From Rikenellaceae bacterium (lineage in GTDB: Bacteria; Bacteroidota; Bacteroidia; Bacteroidales; UBA932): a stretch of 59,313 nt of DNA. Below are positions 18,060-26,085 of the stretch, piece after piece (positions within the stretch are counted from its first letter, which is position 1; each line of letters starts with the position of its first letter). The stretch covers positions 1 to 59,313 of the forward strand of contig JALFGP010000120.1 of assembly GCA_022777205.1 (NCBI GenBank), read 5' to 3'. The notes under the pieces are model-generated. The model was not told the origin of the DNA. It worked only from the letters and a program-made list of their open reading frames with translations, and searched no databases. Both the position numbers and the translations under genes were made by a program.

Positions 18060-21000
18060 ATGAAACAAACAATTAGGTGTTTGCTGTGCCTTTTGGTCTC
18101 AGCATTGATGTTTGGTGTCTCTGCCTTTGCTCAGGTCACCACATCTGGTCTCAACGGTCGTGTTTCGGATGAGTCGGGTGCTCCGGTTGTAGGAGCTGCA
18201 GTAGTTGCAACCCACACAGAATCAGGAACAAAGTATGCGGCCGTGTCTAATGAACAAGGCCGCTTTGTTATTAATGGTATGCGTGCCGGCGGTCCTTATT
18301 CAGTAGAGGTTTCTTGCCTGGGCTTCCAGACAGTGACCTACACAGACATCAAACTTCAGCTTGCCGAATCCTTCAGTCTCAATGCCAGCCTCAAGGAAGA
18401 CAAGCTTATGCTCGGTGAAGCAATCGTGATTGCCACCCCTGCTTCCAAATTCTCATCTGAGAAAACCGGTGCAGCGACTAACATCTCAAGGTCAGAGATC
18501 AATGCTCTCCCTACTGTTTCACGTAGCATTACAGATGTGACAAGGCTTTCTCCTTACGGCGGTAACGGAATGAGCTTCGCCGGAACAGACGGCCGTACTG
18601 CAAACTTCACCGTGGACGGTGCAAGCTTCAACAACAACTTCGGTTTGAGCGACAAACTTCCTGGCGGCGGTAACCCTATCTCCATCGATGCCATCGAAGA
18701 ACTTCAGGTGGTGATTTCACCTTACGATGTCCGCCAGACAAACTTTATCGGCGGTGGTGTGAATGCAGTTACCAAATCCGGTACAAACACATTCAAGGGC
18801 AGTGCCTACATCTATCACCGCAACGAGAATATGCGCGGTAACAAGGCAGCAGGAGTTGAAATCCCTACTGCAAGGGAAAAGGACCGTCAGACAATATATG
18901 GTCTCACTCTCGGAGGTCCTATCGTAAAGAATAAACTCTTCTTCTTCGTAAATGCCGAGTACATCAGCACTCCTTCCACAGCTGTTCCTTGGAGAGCTTC
19001 TGCAGACGGAGTCGGAGACAGCGACAAATATCTTTCTTACGCTTCAGTTGCAGATATGGAGAAGGTTGCTGAGCACGTGAAGACAAAATATGGATATGAC
19101 ACGGGTTCATTTACTTCTTTCCCTGCAAATGAAAGCAATATCAAGGTCCTCGCCCGCATAGACTGGAATATCAACGACAAGAACCATCTCGCAGTCAGGT
19201 ACAACTACACAAGAAATATGTCGTGGTCTGCACCTAATGCTTCCTCAATGGACGGAGGTACAAGGTCTGCATTCGCTCGTACATCCCTCTATTCTATGGC
19301 ATTTGCAAACTCTATGTACTCTATAAACAACAATGTACATACGGTTTCATTGGACTTGAATACCCGCATCAACGACAACCTGTCCAACCAGGTCCTCGCC
19401 ACTTTCTCAAAGCTTGACGATGTCCGTGGCAGCAACTCAGACGAGTTCCCGTTCATAGACATTCAGGATGGTACTGGCACTAACACCCAGTATATGGCAC
19501 TCGGTTACGAGCTCTTCACCTGGAACAACGCTGTCCACAATACAGTCTTCAATGTTAAGGATGACGTTGTGTACTACGCAGGAAACCACAAGGTTACAGC
19601 AGGTCTGAACTACGAGTATCAGATGGCTGACAACGCATATATGAGAAACGGAACAGGTTACTACCGTTATTCAAGCGTTGACGATTTCATCAACGGCGCT
19701 GCTCCGGAAGTTGTCTGCCTCACTTACGGTTACGACGGAGAAAAGGCACCTGCAGCAAGGGTTCAGTTCCATAAGCTCGGAATCTATGCTCAGGACGAAT
19801 GGACACCTGTTGACAACTTCAAGCTCACTTACGGTCTGCGTCTTGACGGTCTGTTCTTCGACAACAAGGATCTTGCAAGAAACGACAAAATATATGACCT
19901 TACATACTATCCTAAGAAATACAACTATCAGGAGCGTCATATCGACACAAGCAAGTGGCCGAATGCCAATGTCGCAGTTTCTCCGAGAGTGGGTTTCAAG
20001 TGGGATATCCTCTCCGACAAGAGCCTCAGCCTCAGGGGAGGTACAGGTCTCTTCTCCGGTCGTCTGCCTCTTGTGTTCTTCACCAATATGCCTACAAACT
20101 CCGGTATGGTGCAGTATCAGGCACAAATCAACGGAAATACCCTTGCTGAAAAGGTTGAAGGATACAAAGGTACAACTGTAACAAAGGATAACAAGGTATA
20201 TATCGATATGAATCAGTTTGCCGGTGGTCTCGTTGTGGACGGAAACGGAAAAGCCACAACTCAGGCTCTTCTCGACAAACTCATTTCAATGGGATATCCT
20301 TCTTCAATCTATGTTGATGAAAACGGCAAGAGGGGAACCAAACCTTCCTCAATATCTGCTGTGGATCCTAACTTCAAGATGCCTCAGGTATGGAAGACTT
20401 CCCTGGCTATAGACTACAGCTTCCCTACTTCATTCCCATTCTCAATCACTGCTGAAGGTATATTCAACAAGACAGTGAACGGAGTCACAATCTCTGACTG
20501 GTCTATGCGTCCGGTTGAGGGATATGCACGCTGGAACGGAGCTGACAATCGTCCTATCTACCCTGAAGGATTCAGATCAGACAATGTTGTAAAGGCATTC
20601 GTTCTTGAGAATACCAATAAAGGATATGGATATTCAGCAAACGTTGCTCTCAATATGCGTCCTTGGGAGTGCCTCAGTTTGATGGCTTCCTATACCCGTA
20701 CAGGTTCCAAGGAACTTACCGGTATGCCAGGTTCAAATGCAGAGTCTGCATTCACCTATGTTCCTACTGTTGAGGGACCTAACTACATCGGTCTGCACAA
20801 CTCCCAGTATGTAACTCCTGACCGTATCATTGCTTCAGCAACATACCACGACAAGGGAGGCAACCACTTCAGCTTGATTTGGGAGTCATTCAGAGGCGGT
20901 TACAACTATTCATATATGATGGCCAACGATATGAATGGTGACGGTTACTCTTACGATGCTCTCTATATCCCTACTGACGAGCAGGTTGCAAACCGCGAGT

Positions 21001-21428
21001 TCCGCTTTGTTTCAGACAGCGACCGCGACCGCTTTATGGATTATGTCCACAAGGATTCATATCTGAGCAAGAACCAGGGCAAATACGCAGAGGCTTACAG
21101 CGTTTACAACCCTTGGACCAACAGACTCGACTTCAGCTACAAGCACGATTTCAAATTCAATGTCGGCAAGTCAACCAACACCATCCAGCTTTCAGTTGAT
21201 GTCAAGAATGTTATGAACCTCTTCTATCATCGTTGGGGTGTGATGAAACAGATGAATCCGGATTTGAACTCAGGCCGTATCCTCAAATACGAATCTACAG
21301 ACCAGGACGGTTATCCGGTATTCTCCACGCCTAAAGCAGTCAGCGGCAGCACTCAGACATTCACTCCTATGACTTCAATAGGCCAGTGCTGGTATGCTTC
21401 TGTCGGAATCAAATATTTGTTCAACTAA
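18060..21428 (+). CDS. TonB-dependent receptor, Oar-like
   Basis: The 1122-residue outer membrane protein has a signal peptide (cleavage near SAFAQ) and an N-terminal carboxypeptidase-regulatory-like domain (GLNGRVSDESGAPVVGAAV..., residues 30-115). A plug region follows (INALPTVSRSITDVTRLSP, VDGASFNNNFG, IEELQVVISPYDVRQTNFIGGGVNAVTKSG), then a large beta-barrel ending VGIKYLFN. The plug resembles Oar/OmpA-related receptors rather than SusC, and no SusD gene follows. It likely imports a ligand using TonB energy. The lipoprotein 15 bases downstream is probably its partner; the substrate is unknown. Confidence 0.92.
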   Translation: MKQTIRCLLCLLVSALMFGVSAFAQVTTSGLNGRVSDESGAPVVGAAVVATHTESGTKYAAVSNEQGRFVINGMRAGGPYSVEVSCLGFQTVTYTDIKLQLAESFSLNASLKEDKLMLGEAIVIATPASKFSSEKTGAATNISRSEINALPTVSRSITDVTRLSPYGGNGMSFAGTDGRTANFTVDGASFNNNFGLSDKLPGGGNPISIDAIEELQVVISPYDVRQTNFIGGGVNAVTKSGTNTFKGSAYIYHRNENMRGNKAAGVEIPTAREKDRQTIYGLTLGGPIVKNKLFFFVNAEYISTPSTAVPWRASADGVGDSDKYLSYASVADMEKVAEHVKTKYGYDTGSFTSFPANESNIKVLARIDWNINDKNHLAVRYNYTRNMSWSAPNASSMDGGTRSAFARTSLYSMAFANSMYSINNNVHTVSLDLNTRINDNLSNQVLATFSKLDDVRGSNSDEFPFIDIQDGTGTNTQYMALGYELFTWNNAVHNTVFNVKDDVVYYAGNHKVTAGLNYEYQMADNAYMRNGTGYYRYSSVDDFINGAAPEVVCLTYGYDGEKAPAARVQFHKLGIYAQDEWTPVDNFKLTYGLRLDGLFFDNKDLARNDKIYDLTYYPKKYNYQERHIDTSKWPNANVAVSPRVGFKWDILSDKSLSLRGGTGLFSGRLPLVFFTNMPTNSGMVQYQAQINGNTLAEKVEGYKGTTVTKDNKVYIDMNQFAGGLVVDGNGKATTQALLDKLISMGYPSSIYVDENGKRGTKPSSISAVDPNFKMPQVWKTSLAIDYSFPTSFPFSITAEGIFNKTVNGVTISDWSMRPVEGYARWNGADNRPIYPEGFRSDNVVKAFVLENTNKGYGYSANVALNMRPWECLSLMASYTRTGSKELTGMPGSNAESAFTYVPTVEGPNYIGLHNSQYVTPDRIIASATYHDKGGNHFSLIWESFRGGYNYSYMMANDMNGDGYSYDALYIPTDEQVANREFRFVSDSDRDRFMDYVHKDSYLSKNQGKYAEAYSVYNPWTNRLDFSYKHDFKFNVGKSTNTIQLSVDVKNVMNLFYHRWGVMKQMNPDLNSGRILKYESTDQDGYPVFSTPKAVSGSTQTFTPMTSIGQCWYASVGIKYLFN

Positions 21429-21443
21429 TCATTCCGGAAAACT

Positions 21444-23489
21444 ATGAAACTCAAAAATATATTTGCTTTTTCATTGCTCGCATCTCTCTTTGCCACAGGA
21501 TGCGTTAAGGAAATGCCTACGGATTCATTCAGCAATATTACCGTAGACAAGACCTTCCTCTATATCGGCAAAGAAGGCGGTTCTGTGGATTTGACCGTCA
21601 ATGCCGACGAGGCTTGGTATTTCGTCAAGAATGAGAACTGGCCTAAAGTCGTTTCTTTCAATAAAGACGAAAAGGGTAGCACAATCAAGGCTAAACACGA
21701 TTACTATGGTAATCTTATCAATGAGGAGTCTGATATTAATGCATCGAAGACAACAGATTCTTGGTTGTCTGCATCAGTTATGGAAGGACAGGCAGGTGAG
21801 ACAAAGGTGACTTTCACAGCTGCCGCTTCTGAAGGCGGAAGGGAAATCACCCTTGCCATCGTCTGCGGCACAAGCAAACAGCATTTCATTGTACGTCAGG
21901 GCTCACTTGAGGCTGTGGCTGCAACTTGCGAGGAAATCATTGCCGGTCCGGATGCCAAGACTTACCGAGCAAAAGGAACCGTAACTTCAATTGCAAGTAC
22001 CACTTATGGTAACTGGTACCTCAAGGATGACACTGGTGAGATTTACATCTATGGAACTCTCGATGCCAATGGAGCGGAGAAGAATTTTGAAAGTCTTAAT
22101 ATTGAAGTTGGTGACCTCGTGGAAGTTGAAGGACCGAAAACAACGTACAATGGTACTGTTGAACTTGTTAATGTTACTGTCCTCAGCATCAGTAAATCCC
22201 TTCTGAAAATCTGTACAGAGGCAGAGTCTTATGTGAAGGAAGAGGGCGACTATGTTGCAAAGGTGGCATATAAGGGAAGAGGTCTTGACTACTCCATTCC
22301 TGAGGAGTGCAAGGATTGGATTACCGTGACTGGAATATCATCTTACGCCGGCACACCTTCAAAACTTGAGCAGAATCCTGCCGACACAGCATTGGTTTCT
22401 TTCCATCTTGCTCCGAACCCTGCACCTGCAGGCGATCGTAAGGGTAAAATCGTCTTTACATCAGCAGAAGGCAAAAATTCTACAACTGTCGATTTTGAAA
22501 TCTTTCAGAAAGGTTCAATTGTTGATGCTACTGTTGCAGAATTCATTGCAGCTGAAGAATCTCTTACTAACTATCGTGTCAAAGGAGTTGTTCGCAGTAT
22601 ATCTGCTTCAAGTAAATATCACAATGCCGACCTCATAATTGCAGGCGGTCTTGGTGAAACAGTCAAGATTTTCAGAGCAAAAACAAAAGAGGGCAACATT
22701 GAAGACCTTGGTATTGCTGAGGGCGATCTTGTCACTTTTGTCGGTCTTCGTTCTTCTAATAATGGAGTACCAGAGATGGCTGAAGGAGGAGTTTACGAAA
22801 GTCATAGCCACTATGAGTCTCTGTCCGTAGCTGAATTCCTCGCTAAACCGGTAGCAGATGATCTTTTCGCAGTAAGTGGTGAAATAATTGGTGTGAAAGA
22901 CCTCAGTGAATCGTATAACAATGTTGGTATTACCATTAAAGATGGAGACAATGAGCTTTATATGCACAGAGTTACTACAATTGATGGTTCCAATGTTGCC
23001 AAACTGGATCCTAAGGTGGGTGCCAAAATTACCGTTGTCGGAGCTAGAGGCGAATATAAAGGAAGCCCTCAGATGGCACAATATGGCAAGATTTTCAACT
23101 ATGAAGCTCCATCAGAAGGTGGTGACGAAGGTGGCAACCCAGGTGAGGGCGAAAATCCGGGCGCAGGTGAAAACCCAGGTGAAGGTGGTGATACCCCAGC
23201 ATATACTATGATTTCGTCCGTTGCAGATCTGACCGCTGGTACATACTATATGGGTGGATATGCAAAATCTTATGACAACAATGACTTCTCAGACTATCCT
23301 TATCATCTTTGTACTGGAGTTAGCTCTGATTTGTTTACGACCCAATATGCCTTCTCTGATGGTAAATTGATTGTAAAACCAGAATCATCTTATAGTGCTT
23401 ACGATGTTATTCTTGAAGCAGTACCTGGAAAAGATAATACCTACAATATAAAAATTGACGGGGCTTATCTTGTTACTACTGCTGCATAA
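21444..23489 (+). CDS. OB-fold/BACON-like surface lipoprotein, cut by in-frame TAA
   Basis: The 681-residue lipoprotein has Cys20 in LFATGC. A BACON-like N-terminal Ig domain (about 30-155) is followed by OB-fold-like domains (YRAKGTVTSI...LKDDTGEIYIYG; YRVKGVVRSI; FAVSGEIIGV...ITIKDGDNELYMH), a Gly/Glu/Asn/Pro linker (about 558-585) and a C-terminal domain. The stop at 23487-23489 is followed by 70 sense codons in the same frame, so the full-length form would end at 23702. It is in an operon with the TonB receptor and is probably its surface-exposed partner. The function is not known to me. Confidence 0.85.
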   Translation: MKLKNIFAFSLLASLFATGCVKEMPTDSFSNITVDKTFLYIGKEGGSVDLTVNADEAWYFVKNENWPKVVSFNKDEKGSTIKAKHDYYGNLINEESDINASKTTDSWLSASVMEGQAGETKVTFTAAASEGGREITLAIVCGTSKQHFIVRQGSLEAVAATCEEIIAGPDAKTYRAKGTVTSIASTTYGNWYLKDDTGEIYIYGTLDANGAEKNFESLNIEVGDLVEVEGPKTTYNGTVELVNVTVLSISKSLLKICTEAESYVKEEGDYVAKVAYKGRGLDYSIPEECKDWITVTGISSYAGTPSKLEQNPADTALVSFHLAPNPAPAGDRKGKIVFTSAEGKNSTTVDFEIFQKGSIVDATVAEFIAAEESLTNYRVKGVVRSISASSKYHNADLIIAGGLGETVKIFRAKTKEGNIEDLGIAEGDLVTFVGLRSSNNGVPEMAEGGVYESHSHYESLSVAEFLAKPVADDLFAVSGEIIGVKDLSESYNNVGITIKDGDNELYMHRVTTIDGSNVAKLDPKVGAKITVVGARGEYKGSPQMAQYGKIFNYEAPSEGGDEGGNPGEGENPGAGENPGEGGDTPAYTMISSVADLTAGTYYMGGYAKSYDNNDFSDYPYHLCTGVSSDLFTTQYAFSDGKLIVKPESSYSAYDVILEAVPGKDNTYNIKIDGAYLVTTAA

Positions 23490-23702
23490 AACAGAAAATT
23501 AGCTAAAAAAGACAGTATTGATGGCATTGATGGTTCTGAATGGGTAGCAAGTGATTTCTCTAAAGGTGGGATTATTTTTACGACCACCTTTAAAGGAACA
23601 TCAATTTCATTCGGTACAGCCGGTGCGTCATCTAAGATAATAAGATCGTATAAATCATCAGATACACTTGTGAATGGTGTATACTTCTTCAAGAAGAATT
23701 AA
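23487..23702 (+). pseudogene. In-frame continuation after premature TAA of the OB-fold lipoprotein
   Basis: Directly after TAA 23487-23489 the same frame stays open for 70 codons (starting NRKLAKKDSIDGIDGSEW, ending VNGVYFFKKN) and stops at 23700-23702, 20 bases before the terminator stem. The composition is normal coding and matches the C-terminal domain of the upstream part. A single substitution to TAA is the simplest explanation; readthrough or an assembly error is possible. Confidence 0.75.
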
Positions 23703-23722
23703 CCATTCTCCTGCTGTCAACA

Positions 23723-23756
23723 CGAGGTCCGGAGCAACTCCCCGGACCTCGTTTTT
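23723..23756 (+). terminator. Rho-independent terminator of the receptor/lipoprotein operon
   Basis: A 10-bp perfect stem CGAGGTCCGG / CCGGACCTCG (23723-23732 and 23742-23751) is followed by five T residues. Its loop and right half are repeated at 24328-24351. Confidence 0.85.
23733..23756. repeat. 24-nt direct repeat, left copy
   Basis: Exact match to 24328-24351. It comprises the terminator loop, right arm and T-run. The two copies flank the YafQ-like toxin-antitoxin pair. Confidence 0.9.
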
Positions 23757-23762
23757 GTACTA

Positions 23763-24038
23763 CTAAAATACATCTGAATGTGTTCCTGTGTCTATGAATA
23801 TCAATCGCAATTCTGTATCATTCTGTTGCCAAATCAAAAGCCAGTCAGGTTGTATATGACATTCCCAGCATCCTGAATAATTTCCTTTGAGTTTGTGGGG
23901 TTTATATTTTGATGGAAGAGAACCTGTTTCTTGCAAAATATTGATGACATTTTTCAGACATTCAATATCCAATCCTCTTTTTACGCATTTCTTTAAGGAT
24001 TGTTTGAATCGGTTGGTATAAGAAATTTCGTATTTCAT
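23763..24038 (-). CDS. YafQ-family mRNA interferase toxin
   Basis: The 91-residue RelE/YafQ-type toxin keeps the catalytic pattern known for YafQ: the KPHKLKG histidine, CHIQPDWLLIW (His, Asp, Trp) and a terminal GTHSDVF (His, Phe). It would cleave mRNA on the ribosome when free of antitoxin. Its start overlaps the upstream antitoxin stop (ATGA, 24035-24038). The region is AT-richer than its neighbours and is bounded by a 24-nt direct repeat, suggesting acquisition. Confidence 0.9.
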   Translation of the reverse strand: MKYEISYTNRFKQSLKKCVKRGLDIECLKNVINILQETGSLPSKYKPHKLKGNYSGCWECHIQPDWLLIWQQNDTELRLIFIDTGTHSDVF

Positions 24039-24235
24039 TTGAGGATTTGTTGAATCATATCGTCTGCATTCTTCGCGTAAAAGATATTTCCTTCTTCAAT
24101 ATCCTTTAGTCCCTGTTCTATTCCGGGAATAACAATGTCTTCCTCAGTACGGATTTCCCAGCCCATATTTTTTGCAAGTTTCTTCAAGAAACTCATATCC
24201 GATTTAGGAATACTGATATTTACGCAACTGTTCAT
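24035..24235 (-). CDS. Antitoxin of the YafQ-like module
   Basis: The 66-residue protein starts MNSCVNISIPKSDMSFLKKL. The N-terminal strand-helix (VNISIPKSDMSFLKKLAKNMGW) suggests a ribbon-helix-helix or similar DNA-binding dimer, and the acidic C-terminal half (GIEQGLKDIEEGNIFYAKNADD) would wrap the toxin. It is upstream of and translationally coupled to the toxin, the usual order. I chose Met 24235; a longer frame to 24301 begins in AT-rich leader. The family name is not certain. Confidence 0.78.
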   Translation of the reverse strand: MNSCVNISIPKSDMSFLKKLAKNMGWEIRTEEDIVIPGIEQGLKDIEEGNIFYAKNADDMIQQILK

Positions 24236-24327
24236 AACTAAAGTATTCAAAGCAACATCGCAAAAATAAATTTTATTTCTTACAAATCCAATTCCGTACA
24301 ATTAATCACAACCTCTCAAACGTTTCA

Positions 24328-24351
24328 AGCAACTCCCCGGACCTCGTTTTT
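24328..24351. repeat. 24-nt direct repeat, right copy
   Basis: Identical to 23733-23756, but here the left terminator arm is missing, so it cannot form the same hairpin. It marks the other side of the toxin-antitoxin cassette. Confidence 0.9.
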
Positions 24352-24382
24352 CTTAAGTTCCTAAGTAAACTACCGCAAGTCT

Positions 24383-25129
24383 TTATCTCCAAGACATTCC
24401 GATATCCCAATGGATTGCGTACATTGCTTTGGTCTTTTCTGCGGGAAGATTAAATTCTTGTATAATCAAGTCGTAGGCTTGGGGATATTCTTCAATCCAT
24501 TTCCCTACTGCCACTTCATAAGTATCGGACTCGATGTTGTAAAAGATACGTCCTCTGGGTTTGTCTTGATATGCTCCAATGAATGGTCCTTGTCCGTCAT
24601 TATGATATTTTTGTTTTCTGAATTCTTTCTTCCAAACATCTTCGTGCATTTCCGAACAAGTAATGCGTCCGTTTGAAGCATTGGCTTTAGTGTAATCACT
24701 AACCCTGTGTGAAACCACTCCAAAGAGTGAGTTCGTGGTTCTATTGTACCAAAATAAGCCTACCTTCGGTTCTGAATCTTTCCCTCTATTTGATGCCATC
24801 AGGTTCATCACCGATTCATAATCTTCTTGAGAGAATGATTCTATAGAGAGGCTAACCTTTTTATTATAGTTTTCCGAAATTTCTGAGATGATGGCGACAA
24901 TCAGCAAGCGTGATGCGTCAAAAAGATAGACCAAATATTCATTGAAAGAAATCTTTCTCTGCCAAAGTCCCTCCAGTTTGCCTTCGAGTTGAACGGGCTC
25001 TCCTATACCTGTTTGAGGATGGGACAATGCATCCACTATGACCTTTTTGATGCTTGCTGCGAGATTCGGATCGACTTCTTTGATTCTCTTAAAATCCTCA
25101 AGAGCCTTGGGAATAAACTCCAGTTTCAT
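24383..25129 (-). CDS. YoeB-like toxin domain fused to an extra C-terminal domain; catalytic residues missing
   Basis: Residues 1-88 of 248 align by eye with YoeB (MKLEFIPKALEDF..., GIGEPVQLEGKLEGLWQRKISFNEYLVYLF). E. coli YoeB catalytic Glu46 (in KPEPL) is Val here, Arg65 (EHRLVY) is Tyr (NEYLVY), and the terminal His83-Tyr84 is absent. A ~155-residue domain follows (SFSQEDYESVMNLMASNRG, KVGLFWYNRTTNSLFGVV, PRGRIFYN, a terminal AIHWDIGMSW) that resembles stand-alone Bacteroidales hypothetical proteins. Its start is one base past the stop of a YefM-like antitoxin. It may be an inactive or repurposed toxin. Confidence 0.8.
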   Translation of the reverse strand: MKLEFIPKALEDFKRIKEVDPNLAASIKKVIVDALSHPQTGIGEPVQLEGKLEGLWQRKISFNEYLVYLFDASRLLIVAIISEISENYNKKVSLSIESFSQEDYESVMNLMASNRGKDSEPKVGLFWYNRTTNSLFGVVSHRVSDYTKANASNGRITCSEMHEDVWKKEFRKQKYHNDGQGPFIGAYQDKPRGRIFYNIESDTYEVAVGKWIEEYPQAYDLIIQEFNLPAEKTKAMYAIHWDIGMSWR

Positions 25130-25130
25130 A

Positions 25131-25382
25131 TTAAAGGTCGTCTATGTTAACTTCAATGGGGTCTCCGTCATTCATTTCAGCAATGCTTGAAAACAAATGG
25201 CTCTGTTGCTTGTCTGATGCCAGAATGCTCTCAGTTTCCTTTATGGAATTGTACTCTTCCAGTGAAATCAGGACAGCTGCCGTGTTGCCCCTATTGATTA
25301 CTAAAGCCCCATTGTCATTTATCACATTGTCAATGTATTTCCGGATATTGGCCCTAAAATCAGAAATATTCGTAACTTTCAT
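25131..25382 (-). CDS. Phd/YefM-family antitoxin
   Basis: The 83-residue protein MKVTNISDFRANIRKYIDNV..., with AVLISLEEYNSIKET and an acidic C-terminus, is a classical Phd/YefM fold: the N-terminal half binds operator DNA and the C-terminal half binds the toxin. I chose Met 25382 because the N-terminal VTNISDFR starts there in the family; the frame extending to 25481 adds unrelated residues. It is paired with the YoeB-like gene downstream. Confidence 0.92.
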   Translation of the reverse strand: MKVTNISDFRANIRKYIDNVINDNGALVINRGNTAAVLISLEEYNSIKETESILASDKQQSHLFSSIAEMNDGDPIEVNIDDL

Positions 25383-25470
25383 GCCTTCAAAATTTATCTG
25401 TACAAATATATGTACAAAATTCCGTACAAGCAAACATTCCCTAGCACAATCTTCCAGAATTGTTTTCCGC

Positions 25471-25498
25471 TTAAAAAACAATCTTGCAAGATTGTTTT
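25471..25498 (-). terminator. Palindromic terminator overlapping the coaE stop
   Basis: AAAACAATCT-TGCA-AGATTGTTTT (25475-25498) is a perfect 10-bp hairpin with T-runs on the minus strand. It lies inside the last codons and stop of coaE. Confidence 0.65.
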
Positions 25499-26085
25499 AT
25501 TGACCGTTTGAGTTCTTCGGGAGTGCCGGAGTTGGGGATTATGCGGTCTATGGCATCGAGGTGGGATTCCATCGGGGATTGGAGCTCAAGGCGGCGCAGC
25601 ACCTCCTCTCGGGAACAATGGTCTCTTTGCATAACCCTTTGTATGCGGATTTCCACAGGGGCATCCACCCATAGGCAGAAATCCCATACCTTCTCTAAAT
25701 TTGGCTTGTCAAGTGCAGTGGCGGATTCCAGAACCACTGTCCTGTGGCCTTCGGAAGCCATTTTCTTCCGCCAGGAAATGAAATCCTGCGTCAGGGCAGG
25801 GAAAACCATTTCTTCCACCCGACGCAGGAGATTCTTATCTTTGAATATGATTCCGGCAAATGCCTTTCTGTCCAATTGTCCGTCTTCTCCCCGCAGAGAC
25901 CGTCCCACAAGGGCCTCAATATCAGGAAGCAAGCAGGGCCCGTCGCCGTGGTCCTTGTAAAATGATTTCACGGCAGCATCGGCATCATAGCAGGGGATGC
26001 CCAGGGACTCGAAAACGCCCCTCACGCAGGATTTCCCACTGCCTATGCCTCCGGTGAGCAGGATGGTATGGACCGTTTCATTCAT
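25471..26085 (-). CDS. coaE: Dephospho-CoA kinase
   Basis: The 204-residue P-loop kinase has GGIGSGKS at residues 12-19, IPCYDADAAVK, the lid region (RVMQRDHCSREEV) and a C-terminal IIPNSGTPEELKRSI. It makes the last step of CoA synthesis, phosphorylating the 3'-OH of dephospho-CoA. The start Met 26085 overlaps the upstream gene's stop by four bases (ATGA), indicating coupling. A perfect palindrome overlaps its last codons. Confidence 0.93.
   Translation of the reverse strand: MNETVHTILLTGGIGSGKSCVRGVFESLGIPCYDADAAVKSFYKDHGDGPCLLPDIEALVGRSLRGEDGQLDRKAFAGIIFKDKNLLRRVEEMVFPALTQDFISWRKKMASEGHRTVVLESATALDKPNLEKVWDFCLWVDAPVEIRIQRVMQRDHCSREEVLRRLELQSPMESHLDAIDRIIPNSGTPEELKRSIKQSCKIVF

Noticed and set aside
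18060..23489. SusC/SusD pair for glycan uptake
   Set aside because: The receptor plug is Oar-like and the partner is an OB-fold lipoprotein without SusD motifs; no glycoside hydrolases adjoin.
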